In this document: positions 1-11,200 of the stretch, in pieces | How the letters are laid out: each line of letters begins with the position of its first letter | How positions within the stretch are numbered: position 1 is the first letter of the stretch | Origin: Priapulus caudatus | Taxonomy: Eukaryota; Priapulida; Priapulimorpha; Priapulimorphida; Priapulidae | NCBI RefSeq assembly: GCF_000485595.1 | Contig: NW_014577352.1 | Location: forward strand, 72,422-107,026 | Reading direction: 5' to 3' | Length of the DNA stretch: 34,605 nt | Notes under the pieces: model-generated | What the model saw: only the letters and a program-made list of their open reading frames with translations | What the model was told of the DNA's origin: nothing | Databases searched by the model: none | Made by a program: the position numbers and the translations under genes

Positions 1-89
1 TGCATGCACTACATGTGATTCTTCTATCTTCTGTGTCTCGTATATGCATGCACTACATGTGATTCTTCTATCTTCTGTGTCTCGCGCAG
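1..89 (+). repeat. Tandem duplication at the end of the last WDR37 intron
   Basis: A segment of about 40 bp (1-40) is repeated almost exactly at 45-84, joined by a short TATA spacer. The second copy runs into the splice acceptor CGCAG (85-89) of the WDR37 terminal exon, so the pyrimidine-rich tract upstream of the acceptor is present twice. Only the downstream copy is followed by the AG. Confidence 0.8.
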
Positions 90-363
90 GCTGTCGGTGT
101 CGCCCGCACACAACGTGATCGCGATACCGCACGACAACCGGCACGTGCGTCTGTACGACCTCGCCGGTAACCGACTCGCGCGTCTGCCGCGCGGCAACCG
201 GCTGGGCCACAAGCGCATGGTGTGCGCGACGGCGTGGTCTGACAAGGAGGTCACGCCCGGATGCAACCTGTTCACGTGTGGCTTCGACCGCAAGGTGCTC
301 GGCTGGAGCGTCAACCTGGAGAAGGAGAACAAGGACAAGGACAAAGACAAGGACAGGGATTAG
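90..363 (+). CDS. WDR37: WDR37, C-terminal exon (partial gene)
   Basis: This is the terminal coding exon of a WD40-repeat protein. After the acceptor ending at 89 one base completes a codon, then about 90 residues run to the TAG at 361-363. The text [43 protein letters not shown] and [15 protein letters not shown] is the signature end of WDR37: the last WD blade, with the CGFDR...GW closing strand. From knowledge of the family, WDR37 is a beta-propeller adaptor that works with PACS proteins. This copy ends in a lysine/aspartate tail ([10 protein letters not shown]) that I do not recall from vertebrate WDR37. The rest of the gene lies to the left of the window. It is convergent with ALKBH8. 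Confidence 0.93.
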
Positions 364-429
364 AGTGGCGGGGGAGGCGGCGCCGCCGGGGAGGGGGGGG
401 GCAACGTCACCTGGCGGGTGATGGCTTCT

Positions 430-770
430 CTCCTCGAGGTTGGTCCGACGTAGAAGGGATACGTCTTCCCACAGGAGAAGCTCCACTATAAATGGAAACC
501 TCCTCCAATAGAGAACTCTCCCATGTAGGGTGTCACCTCCTCCCACATATGAAACTTTCCTGTAAGGGGACACCTCCTATAAGGGGAACCTTTCCTGATT
601 GGGAACTCTTCCTTCTATAGGGGTATGTCTTCTGTAGGGGACACGTCTTCCAAAAGGGGGAACTCTCCTGTAGGAGGATAAGGGGATACCTCCCTCCACA
701 GAGGAAGCTCTCATGTAGGGGAAGGCCTTGGTAGTGTCTTCTGTAGGGAGACGTATCCCACAAGGGAATG
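430..770. repeat. Degenerate CT/AGGGG minisatellite-like block
   Basis: About 340 bp of imperfect short units with the theme CTCCTGTAGGGGA, differing in length. Open frames through it are repeat translations and look nothing like a protein. It lies just past the WDR37 stop and may be part of the 3' UTR or intergenic. Confidence 0.55.
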
Positions 771-1512
771 TAAAGCTGGCAGCACACTTCACCATTTTCG
801 TTGCTCGTACATGCAATTTTCGTGGTCGGCAATTTTTGTGCCCTTTGCCGCGTCACAGCACACGTCACCACTGAGTGGTGAGTCTGGTGACATGTGCTGT
901 TGACGGCAATTTTTTTTCACTGCGATTCCTTCCCACAGGTAGCCTATTCCAGACTGCTTTACCAAATACCAGACAATTATTAATAGTATGTAGATGAATC
1001 AATCTAGGCCTAATAACTTCTAAAACAACTTAAAATTTTCAATTTTTTTATTGATAATTAAATTTATTAACAAAATAAATACCAGTATAAAATATTTGAA
1101 ACTCAACATGATGTACATGAAACAAGTTACAGTAGAACCCCACTTAATGGACACCCTGTTTTAAGCTGGGCACCTCTCCATCATGTCTATTAATGTTCAG
1201 TCCATAATAGAGGGGTTCTACTGTATAACATTTTGAAATCATGTGACGGCAGCGCTAATTTTGATTGGTCTGCGAGTGATTTTGTTGCCGATTGCCGTGG
1301 TGGCTTGGCGCACACTTCACCACAAGTTGCCACCACGAGCAATTTTTGTGGTGAGAAATCAAACCGGTTTTATTCTCGGCAACTCGTGGTCACCACTAAA
1401 TTTCCGTGGCGACTGGTCGTTGCCGGCCCCCGCAACACTTGGCCATTTTTGTGGCGACCACGAAAATTGCCTGTACGAGCAACGAAAATGGTGAAGTATG
1501 CTGCATGCTTTA
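771..1512. mobile_element. Terminal-inverted-repeat element, decayed
   Basis: The ends are inverted copies of one another for 70 bp or more: TAAAGC, GCAGCA, CTTCACCATTTTCGTTGCTC on the left match the reverse complement of 1440-1512. Inside are several variants of a motif like GTGGCGACCACGAAAATTGC, and a hairpin at about 846-906. No transposase is seen, so it is non-autonomous. A clean target duplication is not obvious; GGGAA occurs near both ends but with different spacing. A younger pogo-like element is nested in it. Confidence 0.65.
1130..1223. mobile_element. Tc1/mariner (pogo-like) MITE, 94 bp
   Basis: The ends CAGTAGAACCCC and GGGGTTCTACTG are perfect inverted repeats and the element is flanked on both sides by TA, the target duplication of the Tc1/mariner group. 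The CAGTAGAACC end is typical of pogo/Tigger-like elements in many invertebrates. It has no coding capacity. Confidence 0.8.
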
Positions 1513-2261
1513 GGGAACAGCCTTGGGAGTGTTTCCCCTGTGTGATAGCTACAGTGGGCTTAGTGGTGTCGCACATACAGAGGAGTAGCATCTCTTTATA
1601 GGGGGTGATGGCTACAGTTACGTAGGTAACGACTGCAGTTGGGTGTGCATGGTGTGTGACACTTACAGGGAGGGTAGGTGACATTCGTGGCAGGAGATTT
1701 ATATTACCAGTTGTTATTATGCAACTCCGACAGAAAGAAATTTCAGTCGGCAATTGTTTATCTATCTAATTTATAGGATTATGTGTATTATCGTACCAGA
1801 CGTGAATAAAACACACTTGGTTGTAATCACACTTGTAAAAACGTGCGCATCACACTCTTAAATACGTGTAAAAAAACACTTGTATTTATTTACTGCTGAT
1901 CATAATATTATATACGTGCATGCGTGAGTGTATATACGTGCATGCGCGCCATCTATGTGTGTGATTTTACACGCAGGCAGGACACGTGATGGTTCATCAC
2001 TCCAACATTTCTGTAGCTGTTGCTGTGCTTTGTAGGCGCTCATGATACTGATGTAAAACAAACCGAGCAGAGACGTGATCTTCTGTAACGAGGGAAAAAC
2101 AGCCAAGGCTCCGTTGTCAGAAACAAAATTGGTTTTAACACTAATCTTATCATTGACTTTTCCTCACAGATTGTTGACAGAAACATGGTAAAGTTCTGCG
2201 TCTCTCATACGCAGTGTGCACAGGTCCGGTCTGCGAGTTTATGTTAGGTTCAAGTCAATGT
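1513..2261. other. Intergenic, nothing recognised
   Basis: AT-rich spacer on both strands with no protein resemblance. A short repeat of TATACGTGCATGCG occurs near 1910-1950. Confidence 0.4.
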
Positions 2262-2430
2262 CAGGTGCGTGTACAGGATTTGTACCAGGGGGGGTCTAAC
2301 CGTAACCCAAACTTGCGAGCACGCGAAGGGGGGGTCTGTCAGAACAATTTTGAAATTAGACCCCCTTAGATGCGTTTTCTGCGCGAGCAGGGGGTGGGGT
2401 CCGGACCCCCCCCCCCTGTACACGCCCCTG
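2262..2430. mobile_element. Short TIR element with CAGG(G/T)GCGTGTACAGG ends
   Basis: The ends CAGGTGCGTGTACAGG and CCTGTACACGCCCCTG are inverted repeats, and AATGT directly abuts both ends as a 5-bp duplication. The interior is rich in G7 and C9 runs. CAGGGGCG termini are common in hAT-like non-autonomous elements, but those make 8-bp duplications, so the superfamily is left open. Confidence 0.6.
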
Positions 2431-3260
2431 AATGTTAAGATCAATGTCAAGACTAATTTTATATCTGACAATGGGCTCCAAAACTCGACCAAGGCACGAA
2501 CAGTCTTAGTGAGTTAGCAAGGAACTAGTGGGGTCAGAGGCACTAGACTGATAGATTCATATTTTACTCATGCAGTGCAGTGATTCGTGAATACGCGAGG
2601 AATCGTGGAACGAAAAGGTGCGCTTGATTCGCATCACACGCCGAGATCGATTCACGAAACGTTAGGCGCGTCACTAACAACATTGCTGCATTAATAAATG
2701 GCTTTCTAATGGAGCCTCCCGTAGTAAGCTAACTGTCTAATGGCGTTCCCCATTGAGAATTTTCCTTCTCCAGCAGTAACTCATCTTGCTCTTTCTCCAA
2801 AGTAGTGCAGTCGTGCTAGTACCAAGCTACTCCTTGGTTATTTCCACATTTCGATACGTTGTGCATCCGATATAGCGTGAGTTATGACACTTAACAAACA
2901 CAGGAATGACGCTTGACGAAGTTATTTATATTTACTTTAGTAGTCTATTTTGTCTCGGTGTTGTTGTGTTACTAGTTCGGTGCACAGCTTGTGATCACGT
3001 TATAGTATAAAGTATATCAAATGCAGACGCGCTTATCATATACGATTCTTCGATGGATGCAACGTGTAGGTCATCATCATTGTTTTGGATGAAATGATTA
3101 TAATTTATGTTCACCGTGTTTGTTGCAAATGTTATGAATAGCGTTGTAGAAATATGAACATATGGATGAAATATAAGAACAAACATGTCTAAAACTCAGC
3201 CGTTTTTATTCGGCGATCTTTCTTCGCCTGTCGTCACAGTCATGAACAATTACTCGCAAC
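2431..3260. other. Intergenic, nothing recognised
   Basis: AT-rich DNA without protein-like frames or repeats beyond short AT runs. Confidence 0.4.
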
Positions 3261-3370
3261 ATACCTGTACATACCTGTACATACCTGTACATACCTGTAC
3301 ATACCTGTACATACCTGTACATACCTGTACATACCTGTACATACCTGTACATACCTGTACATAATTGTAC
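3261..3370. repeat. 10-bp tandem repeat, ten perfect copies plus one degenerate
   Basis: The unit ATACCTGTAC is repeated ten times without a mismatch from 3261 to 3360, followed by a variant ATAATTGTAC. Because 10 is not a multiple of 3, the translation cycles through a 10-residue pattern and is not a gene. Confidence 0.97.
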
Positions 3371-3628
3371 TGGGGGGTTTTCAGGTAATGATGATTAACA
3401 GTTTTACGATGTTGCATCGATCGAACCACTTGCACTCTCTCCCACTCGTACCCCTCACCTCCTCTCTCTTATGAATGTGTTTGGGGCAAACACATCACGA
3501 ACAGCCTCTTCCAGGGCAGCTTCTCAGTCGGAAGGAAGGACTGGACTAGGGAGACTGGACTCGTTCTATATATATTATATATATATTATATACATATATT
3601 ATAGTTCGTATTATAGGGAGATCTGTTT

Positions 3629-5214
3629 CTAGAGAGGAGGAGAATCCTCGCGAGTCTTCTCTAGTACGACGCACCAGTTGCCGTTGTCATGGAAACTCCT
3701 CACCGTCCTCGCGCAGCTGACGCTCGCACACAGCGCCTCCAGCTCCCCCTGGCGAAAAACGTGGTAGAATCGATGAAAGACGGGCGGCGTCTGCTCGTCG
3801 TTGTCATTGCCGGGGGCGACGGGCGGCGGGCGGCCGCCGCGCAGGTGCCAGGGCACGAGCACGTCCTGGTGCTTGAAGTTCGTCCTGTTCACGTGAACGG
3901 GAAGCTTGCGCGGAACCTCGTCTGAGCCGCCGTCATCGCCCGGATGTCCGTCCGTCGATCGTCGACGCATCGTGGCGTCGCCGGTGTTCCCGGTCACTGT
4001 CTCACCGACCATCCCGTCACAGCTGGTCGTGGGTTCGCGTCTGTTCACTGACGCGGCGTCCGTCGTTCCCGGACCGCTCCGCACGCCGGGCCGCTCTCCC
4101 TCTCTCGCGTTCTTCTTCTTGATGTAACTAGACTTTGCTTGTTCGCCACGCTCCTGCTCCATCGCCCACACGTAGATCAAAGCCTTGCCACCAGGGGTCA
4201 GCACTCGCATCAGCTCCTCAATGGCGGCTAGTCTTCTCTCCTGAAAGAGGGACAACTGTGTGTGAAATGCGATCGCGAGTTAGGGATTATAGATTTATAG
4301 ATCATAGATATTTATTATGGATTTGGGAAGGACTGGAAGCAATTTGTGGAAGAAAGTTCATACTCCAGGGAACAGGAGTGAGGTAAGTGCCACAGTATGT
4401 TAATAAGTACATAGTAGATTACAGTAGGTTATATGGGGAATGATAACCTAAAAAAATCGAGGAATAATAATAAGAAACCAGCAAGACTAAACGCAGAAAC
4501 CAACTAGACAGACACTAGCTGCAGTAAGACTAATGGTGAGGTTGGCGGCGAGGCGTTGCGTACCCGCGTGGAGAGATGGTGGATGACGGCGATGGAGAGG
4601 CAGACATCGATGGTGGCGGCGCGCACGGCGACGCGCAGGCAGTCGCAGCCAAACACCTCGTGACCTCGCCGCCTGCTGATCTCATTCAGGTTGCCGCTGC
4701 GATCGCAGCCAACCTACAACAACGATTTATAACACTGCATCGGTCGCGGCACATCGGATGCATTCATGGCATCGCGGTCTAATCGAGAACAAGTAAATTC
4801 ATCGTTTGAGACGCACTCAGACAGCCATACAGTCATTAAAGTTGTTTGAACTTTTAATTACATTAATGTTGTATCTATTACTTAAAACAGCTGCCTTCTG
4901 TATTTTCATACTCGTTCGTTTGCTTGTTTTGTTGGTTAAACAAATTGTGAAATTTCAAACCGAGGTTACATTGCATTGACTCGATGCATCTACACTTCTA
5001 CCTGTATTATAATGCGAGTGTATTTTGCTGTATATTATGCGATCTTATGCGTGATTACCTTGACGAGGTGCTCGCTCCCTGCCAGGTATTTGCCGTTTCC
5101 ACTCCCAACGTCCAGCATGAGAGACCCTCGAGGTTGTGAGGCTAGGAACTCGGCCACCTGGGGCCACTGCCTGTGCCGAGTTCCACTGAAATGTCCCGCT
5201 ATCTCCTCGTACAC
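3629..5214 (-). CDS. ALKBH8: ALKBH8 exons 9-11: Trm9-like methyltransferase
   Basis: Exons 5214-5059, 4713-4564 and 4240-3629. They encode [23 protein letters not shown] motif [20 protein letters not shown], the catalytic-face segment [30 protein letters not shown], and after a charged low-complexity insert the conserved tail [29 protein letters not shown] and [10 protein letters not shown], then a stop. The insert of about 70 residues between WAMEQE and KLPVHV is rich in Gly, Arg, Thr and Asp and is variable in the family. Confidence 0.93.
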
Positions 5215-8200
5215 CTAACAAAGTAAAAGAGAGTTGGATCAAGGATAGTTTCAGATCCCGTAAATGTGTTTTCGCCTGTGTGCTAAACTAGGCTTGGGTC
5301 AGAGAGTCGACGAGTGTGACTTCGAGTGTTCTACACGTTTGTGCGAGGAGGTATAATCATAATTGCTGTTACGTTGTTCGTAGGCTGGTGTTGTATCGTG
5401 AATGTCGCCGTACGATGCGTGTGTGTATGCTGAAGCCATCTCACCTGGTGTACGTGTGCACACTCCAGCTCTGCAGCTTCCTGGTTCGACTTGGAGAGAG
5501 CTTCATCTTCTGTGTTGTCAGTGGCAACCCTGCGCGTGTACGGTGAGAAATAAGCATGATGGGATAATATGATAATACCGAATAATGGGATGATTCATGC
5601 AGCAACAATCATCTGCACACTCGCACGTTGTTTATTCTTACAGTAAACGTGCATTGACCAAACTCGACTATGCATCGCGAAAAAGAGTAGCCTACCTGCT
5701 AGCGCTTCGCTGTGAGTCGCACTGGTCTGGATATCCTGAAATGGAGACAAATATAGGCAAAATTCGCAAGTATACTCACATGAGCACCCCCCACTTCAGC
5801 AAAACAATGGTTAAAATTTGAGCCAGCCTGGTACCACGAGACTGCCCATTTCTGCCTCTGGTTATGAACACTATAGTCTAGTGAACACTATATGAACACT
5901 ATATATGCACACTAGTACAGATGACACGTACAAATTCATGCTGAGATTTCAGAATCTATTTTGTCCCCTACGAGCATAAACTGTGAGTACATGATATATA
6001 CATATATATATATAGCAATGGCGTTAGAGCCTGGAGTAACCAGCGCAGCAGCCGTGGCGGACATAATATCGTATCGGACATGGCTGCGCACCCCGCCACA
6101 CTTACCGCAGTCACACGGTGTCCGGCGCACCTTGCGGAACGTGAACGATGTTCGCAGCCCGCGCGGCTGCAGCGTCAGCCCGCGTCCGCTCTCTGTCGGC
6201 ACCACGTCTGTCTTCCTCGGCGTGATGCTGAGGAAGAAGAACATCATGGCGAATGAAGCCAACAACGACGAAACTTGAAATGAACAAACTTGAAAAATGA
6301 AAAATGAACTTGAAACGAACAATGCAAACAATGAAGGGCCCCATATCAAGGGAAGCCAACAACGGTGAAACTTGTGTGAAACAGCTGGGACTAAGTGATA
6401 ACCCATCGATCACGTTAACTGTAAAAACTGGTTCATAAAAGATTAACAATATTCAGATAGGGCCACCATAAAAAGATTTTCTTATTCAATATCGCCTCAT
6501 AGCTTGACTCTCCTTCACAGGCAGGTAAACAATGAGCTCGCACCCGTGCGTCCACAAGTATCTGGATTCTCCCGTCATAACGATGGCGCTGCGTCGCGGC
6601 AGCACGACCGGTAGGTGGCGCCCGTCGTCGCGCCGAAACTCCATCATGGCGGCCGATCCGAGACTGAGCGACACGAGCTGATCTTCGAACGCCGAGTGCG
6701 TGTCAACGTGCGGCGGGATACCTGCCGTGATGCGAACGGAGAAAATGACGTCACGTCAACGCACGCTCGCCGTTCGTGAACGCTGGCAATCAATTCACGT
6801 CGCATATTTGCATTCCCTCTCCTTCCCCTTTGCTTTATTTGTATTATACTTTATGCTATCAAATATGTTCTATATTTATTATAGAGTGTTTATAATCCCG
6901 ATTGACGCACGTTTTTCGTTCCCCCTCTTCTGTCGGCAGTGGGATTAGGATTGGTGTCAGGGTTAGCTTTAAGACTAAGGTTATGGGTGCGATTAAGGTT
7001 AGGTTTTAGGTTAAGGTTGAGGTTAATTTTATGAATAGGGTTCAGATTATGATTATCATTAAGGTTAGAGTCATGTTAGGTTCCGGTTAACATTGGGGTT
7101 CGGAAATGTCGCCAGGGAATTTCGCGAGCAAACTTATTTAGCCACGTGCAAACTGTAAATTTGCCATCGGTACATCTGCAAGTATTACATCATCAACTTG
7201 CTACCAACACGTACCCTGACCGGGTAGATACTGGTTCACGGTAAGCTGGTCCGGCTCCTGGTGCAGATGTCCGAGGTTTCGCAGCGTGTCCAGCACACAG
7301 CAACACGCGGCAGGCACTGGCTGCTCTAGCGGACTGTCCTTGTCAACGTTGTTGTTGTCGTAGCGAAACTCGTAGCCAAAGTGTTTCACCTGTCGATGTC
7401 GAAGACTGTTTTGAGCTGCAAACACACGCACATATCACCATCTCAAATGCGTGAAACGATCTGGTGTGCAATTGTCGTTTTTAGTTCAGCTGTCTAAAGC
7501 ATGAAATAGGATTTGGTTGAGGCGGGAGTATAGTGTAAGCCATCGGTAAAGTCCATGAAACTTAATCCTGAGCCCCTCTAACTCGTTTCCATAACCTACG
7601 CTTACGTTATAACGTTAAATATACGTGAATATTCATGACACTGCAATCGAATGATCGCATACGCTAACCCTCGTTTGTACTGCAGAAACCTTTTTGGGTA
7701 GAAAAATCCTCTTCCCAACAGATGGCAGCGAGAAGTTCTCGTTCGTAATCCTCTGATATGATGTCGTGAACCAAAATCAATCCAGGTGGCAGCACCATCC
7801 CATCATTGCTCGGAGAAATGACATCGGGCACTGTTTCAAATGAGAACATTTCGTCATATATCATTCTTTAGATTATTCTATCATATATCTATTATTCACC
7901 TTGAAATAATACTGGATATACAAACAGCCAGCAAGCCAGCCAGACAGTCCGACAGACAGACAAGCAGTTATATAGACAAACATAGAAGCGGGCGAATGAG
8001 CAGACAAACAGACAGGCAGGCAGAAAGAAAAAAAATATATATATAGCCTATATAGAGATAGAAGAGATGTCCAGACAGACACTGATAATAGGTTAGACAG
8101 GCGAGTAAACACACACACTGGAAGCATCTACGATCAACACGACTTAATTAGCTCTTACATTTTTCAACGTACAGCAGGTGAAGCTTGGCCCCGGGAGCTC

Positions 8201-11200
8201 CACTACTGCGTATATCGTAGCCCTGGGCACAGGCGACGGCACGTGTTGCTCCACCTACATCTACGTAGCTAATGAAAGCATGAGGCTTGTCGGGCACCAT
8301 GACAACGTTGGACACCTCACCATACGGTTGAAAGATCTCGAGTAGTTGCTCTTTGCTCACACCACAGACCAAGCCTCCGTTTGCGACGAAAAGATGCTAA
8401 CAATTCAAATGAGAAAGGGGAATTATTCATTACGGATAAATACTGGATGCAATATTATCATTGTCTAGTGGGGTGATGTCTAGACACATACACACATACA
8501 TACATACATACGTATGTATATACATGCACGTCTTATTCCCCATTCTCAGACATGTCATACTCCTCTAAATCAACTGTTACACATGTATACGTACGTACTG
8601 TACATACGTAAACATGCATAGTGACAGACACTTGTATTGTACAACATCTTATGCCGGGCAATCAGTGATGTTACTTTAAATGAAAGTGTCAATGACATTG
8701 TAGCTCACCACGAAAAAGGACACAAATGAGTGAGTGAGAAGAAGTCAGTTTTAATTGAGCAACCATCGACGTACATTATAGAAACGAAGAGTATATATAT
8801 GGGAGAACTCCCATTATATACTCTTGATAATTATATGTGTAATTTTTTATGTGAAAATAAAGTTTGAGATGTGAAAGTCTGAGATGTGGGCAAGTGATGG
8901 CGTTACACCTAAATGATCGCCATTTAACGTTTTTATAATATTCAGATTTAGGCACTGCCTAAAAGCGGAGCTCCCGATGTGTAACGTGTAAGATTGAGAG
9001 GATACGCTTATTCCATGTAGCTGCTATATACCACGTGACCAATGGTGTTTCTCTGCCCATAAACACAACTTTTGTCAAAGGTTAATTGTTGCATGGAAGT
9101 GTTTACTTCGTATGAGTTTTCTAAGCGGGTAGCACACGGGTTGCCATCTGTATATCGCAATAATAATTTATAAACCAAAATGAATCACAATTTGTGACGG
9201 TAGATGCGCTATATACCCGCTTTGATGTTTTAGCGATGGCGTTTGAAATAAATAGGTTATGCTGCGTTCGACATGTTTTGTAAAACTTTACTCTAAATAT
9301 AGACGTTTTATCGGCAGGGTGGAGAGAAATACCAATTTCGCATTAAAGATATTGTCAATGAAATCTTGTAAAACGAACCAGACGAATGTGACACCACAGA
9401 GTGTTATCTGCGTGTCTATATAATATGCTATATAATTGTCAAAACCTACCTAATTTGCATAATTTTTTTTAAGTATTAAAAACCCCTGCCCTTATTCATT
9501 CACATACCAAAAATGAGCAAAATCCGTTGAACCTGAACTGACTAATATGGCAATTTCCATTTTTGCCAAAAAATTGCCGTGGCTCGAAAGTACGTCGACT
9601 GGCGTGCTCCAAATAGAACGTTCAAACCTCTCCATAGCAGTAACAACTATACCCAATTTCAAACATGTGGGTCAAACGGTTCCTGAGTTATCGTTGACCG
9701 TAGCCAAATGTTGACGGAAGGACGGACGGACGTACGACGGACGACGACCATGTCAATAGCTCAGCTTGACGATGTCAAGGTGAGCTAAAAAAATCAACTT
9801 GTTTCCTAGCGAAAGAGTGGAGCGCAGCGAAACCATGATACTTGTTATTGTCAATGTAACCTCAATTGCTTAACAAGACTGGAGTGGTCAGAGGCAGAGG
9901 TAGGGGTAGCACTGTAGCCTGTAGGCGGGTGGGTCGAGTTAACCGGTGGCCGCACTGGACACCACAACGATCTGACACAAACTAGTTTGAGAAGTAAAAA
10001 CCTACCTTGTAGGAGACGAAGACGTACATATTCCTTCGTGTGTCATCAATGCGCTCTTTAATTTTGCTTCCTTTCTTATTGCTTTCTTCTCTGCTTTAGA
10101 GGGTTTCATGATGGTAGAACTATAGCTAGTAGCAGTAATATAGAGCTATACTCTAGGGTAGAGCCTGACCGGGTTAGTAGTGGAACTAGCAGTAGCACTG
10201 ACTATAGCCACTACTGCAGTACTGGCACTAACTAAGTTAGACATAGAGTTGCCATGCGCACTTTTCCCAGATTTGTACTGTATCATGTATGATGAGATTG
10301 AGAACACAGACGGGGCCTACCACGAAGTATCATCAATCATCATTCATAGATTATAATTACTTAGACCGTAAACTCACTAAACTGTAATACATGTGCGATT
10401 GTAAACACGGCTATCATGGATATCACCACAGGCACTTGAAGCATATCAACAGTAAACATACGCCGCCGCCATCGCGCGTACACTGACACATATATATTAA
10501 GCAGGTGCGAAAGCGTGCGCCAGGAATTCGCTCGACGCTCGCTTGTCTACACACGATTTCAACACAAATACTCAACCTTACGACTCCATCTTTGCTCCTA
10601 ATTGAAGTACAGTGCTTACTTGTTGTAGAAATATCATGTCTCACTTCGCAGCAGAGCTGTGTCACGCAAAATCACGAATTAAATCATGAAATTCTCGCGA
10701 TCTCTAGCGTGCTTGCGCGATGGTTACACATTTCGAGATCTGGAGACCCCTACCGGTCGTAATCGTGACGTCATTTTTCGAACAGCATGCCTCCGGCGAG
10801 CGTGTATTTTCCAGGTCAATCAAGAACATAGGGCTCTAACGAGCGCTGCCATTGGTTGATACAAATCACGTGCCTCTAACTCCTGTTTTATGGTGCATTC
10901 ACTGCATAATTGTGACCCTAACCCTAACCCTAACCCTAACCCTAACCCTAACCCTAACCCTAACCCTAATCCTAACTCTAACCCAAACCCTATTTAAACA
11001 AATATAGAAAAAATTTAATTTTTAATTGTTGTAAAAATTAATTGCTGTTAAAAATGTTGTAAATAAATCATGTAAATATTTGCGTTAATTGGGGAAAAAA
11101 TGTTAAACAGATAAAGATAGAAAAATACAGAAAACAGAAAAATAATTAGAAAACGATGGGATTCGATCCTCCGACCTTTCATACTTGTCGCAGATTGACG

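Noticed and set aside
3261-3370. Regular repeats as a CRISPR array
   Set aside because: There are no spacers between the 10-bp units, and the genes around it are eukaryotic.
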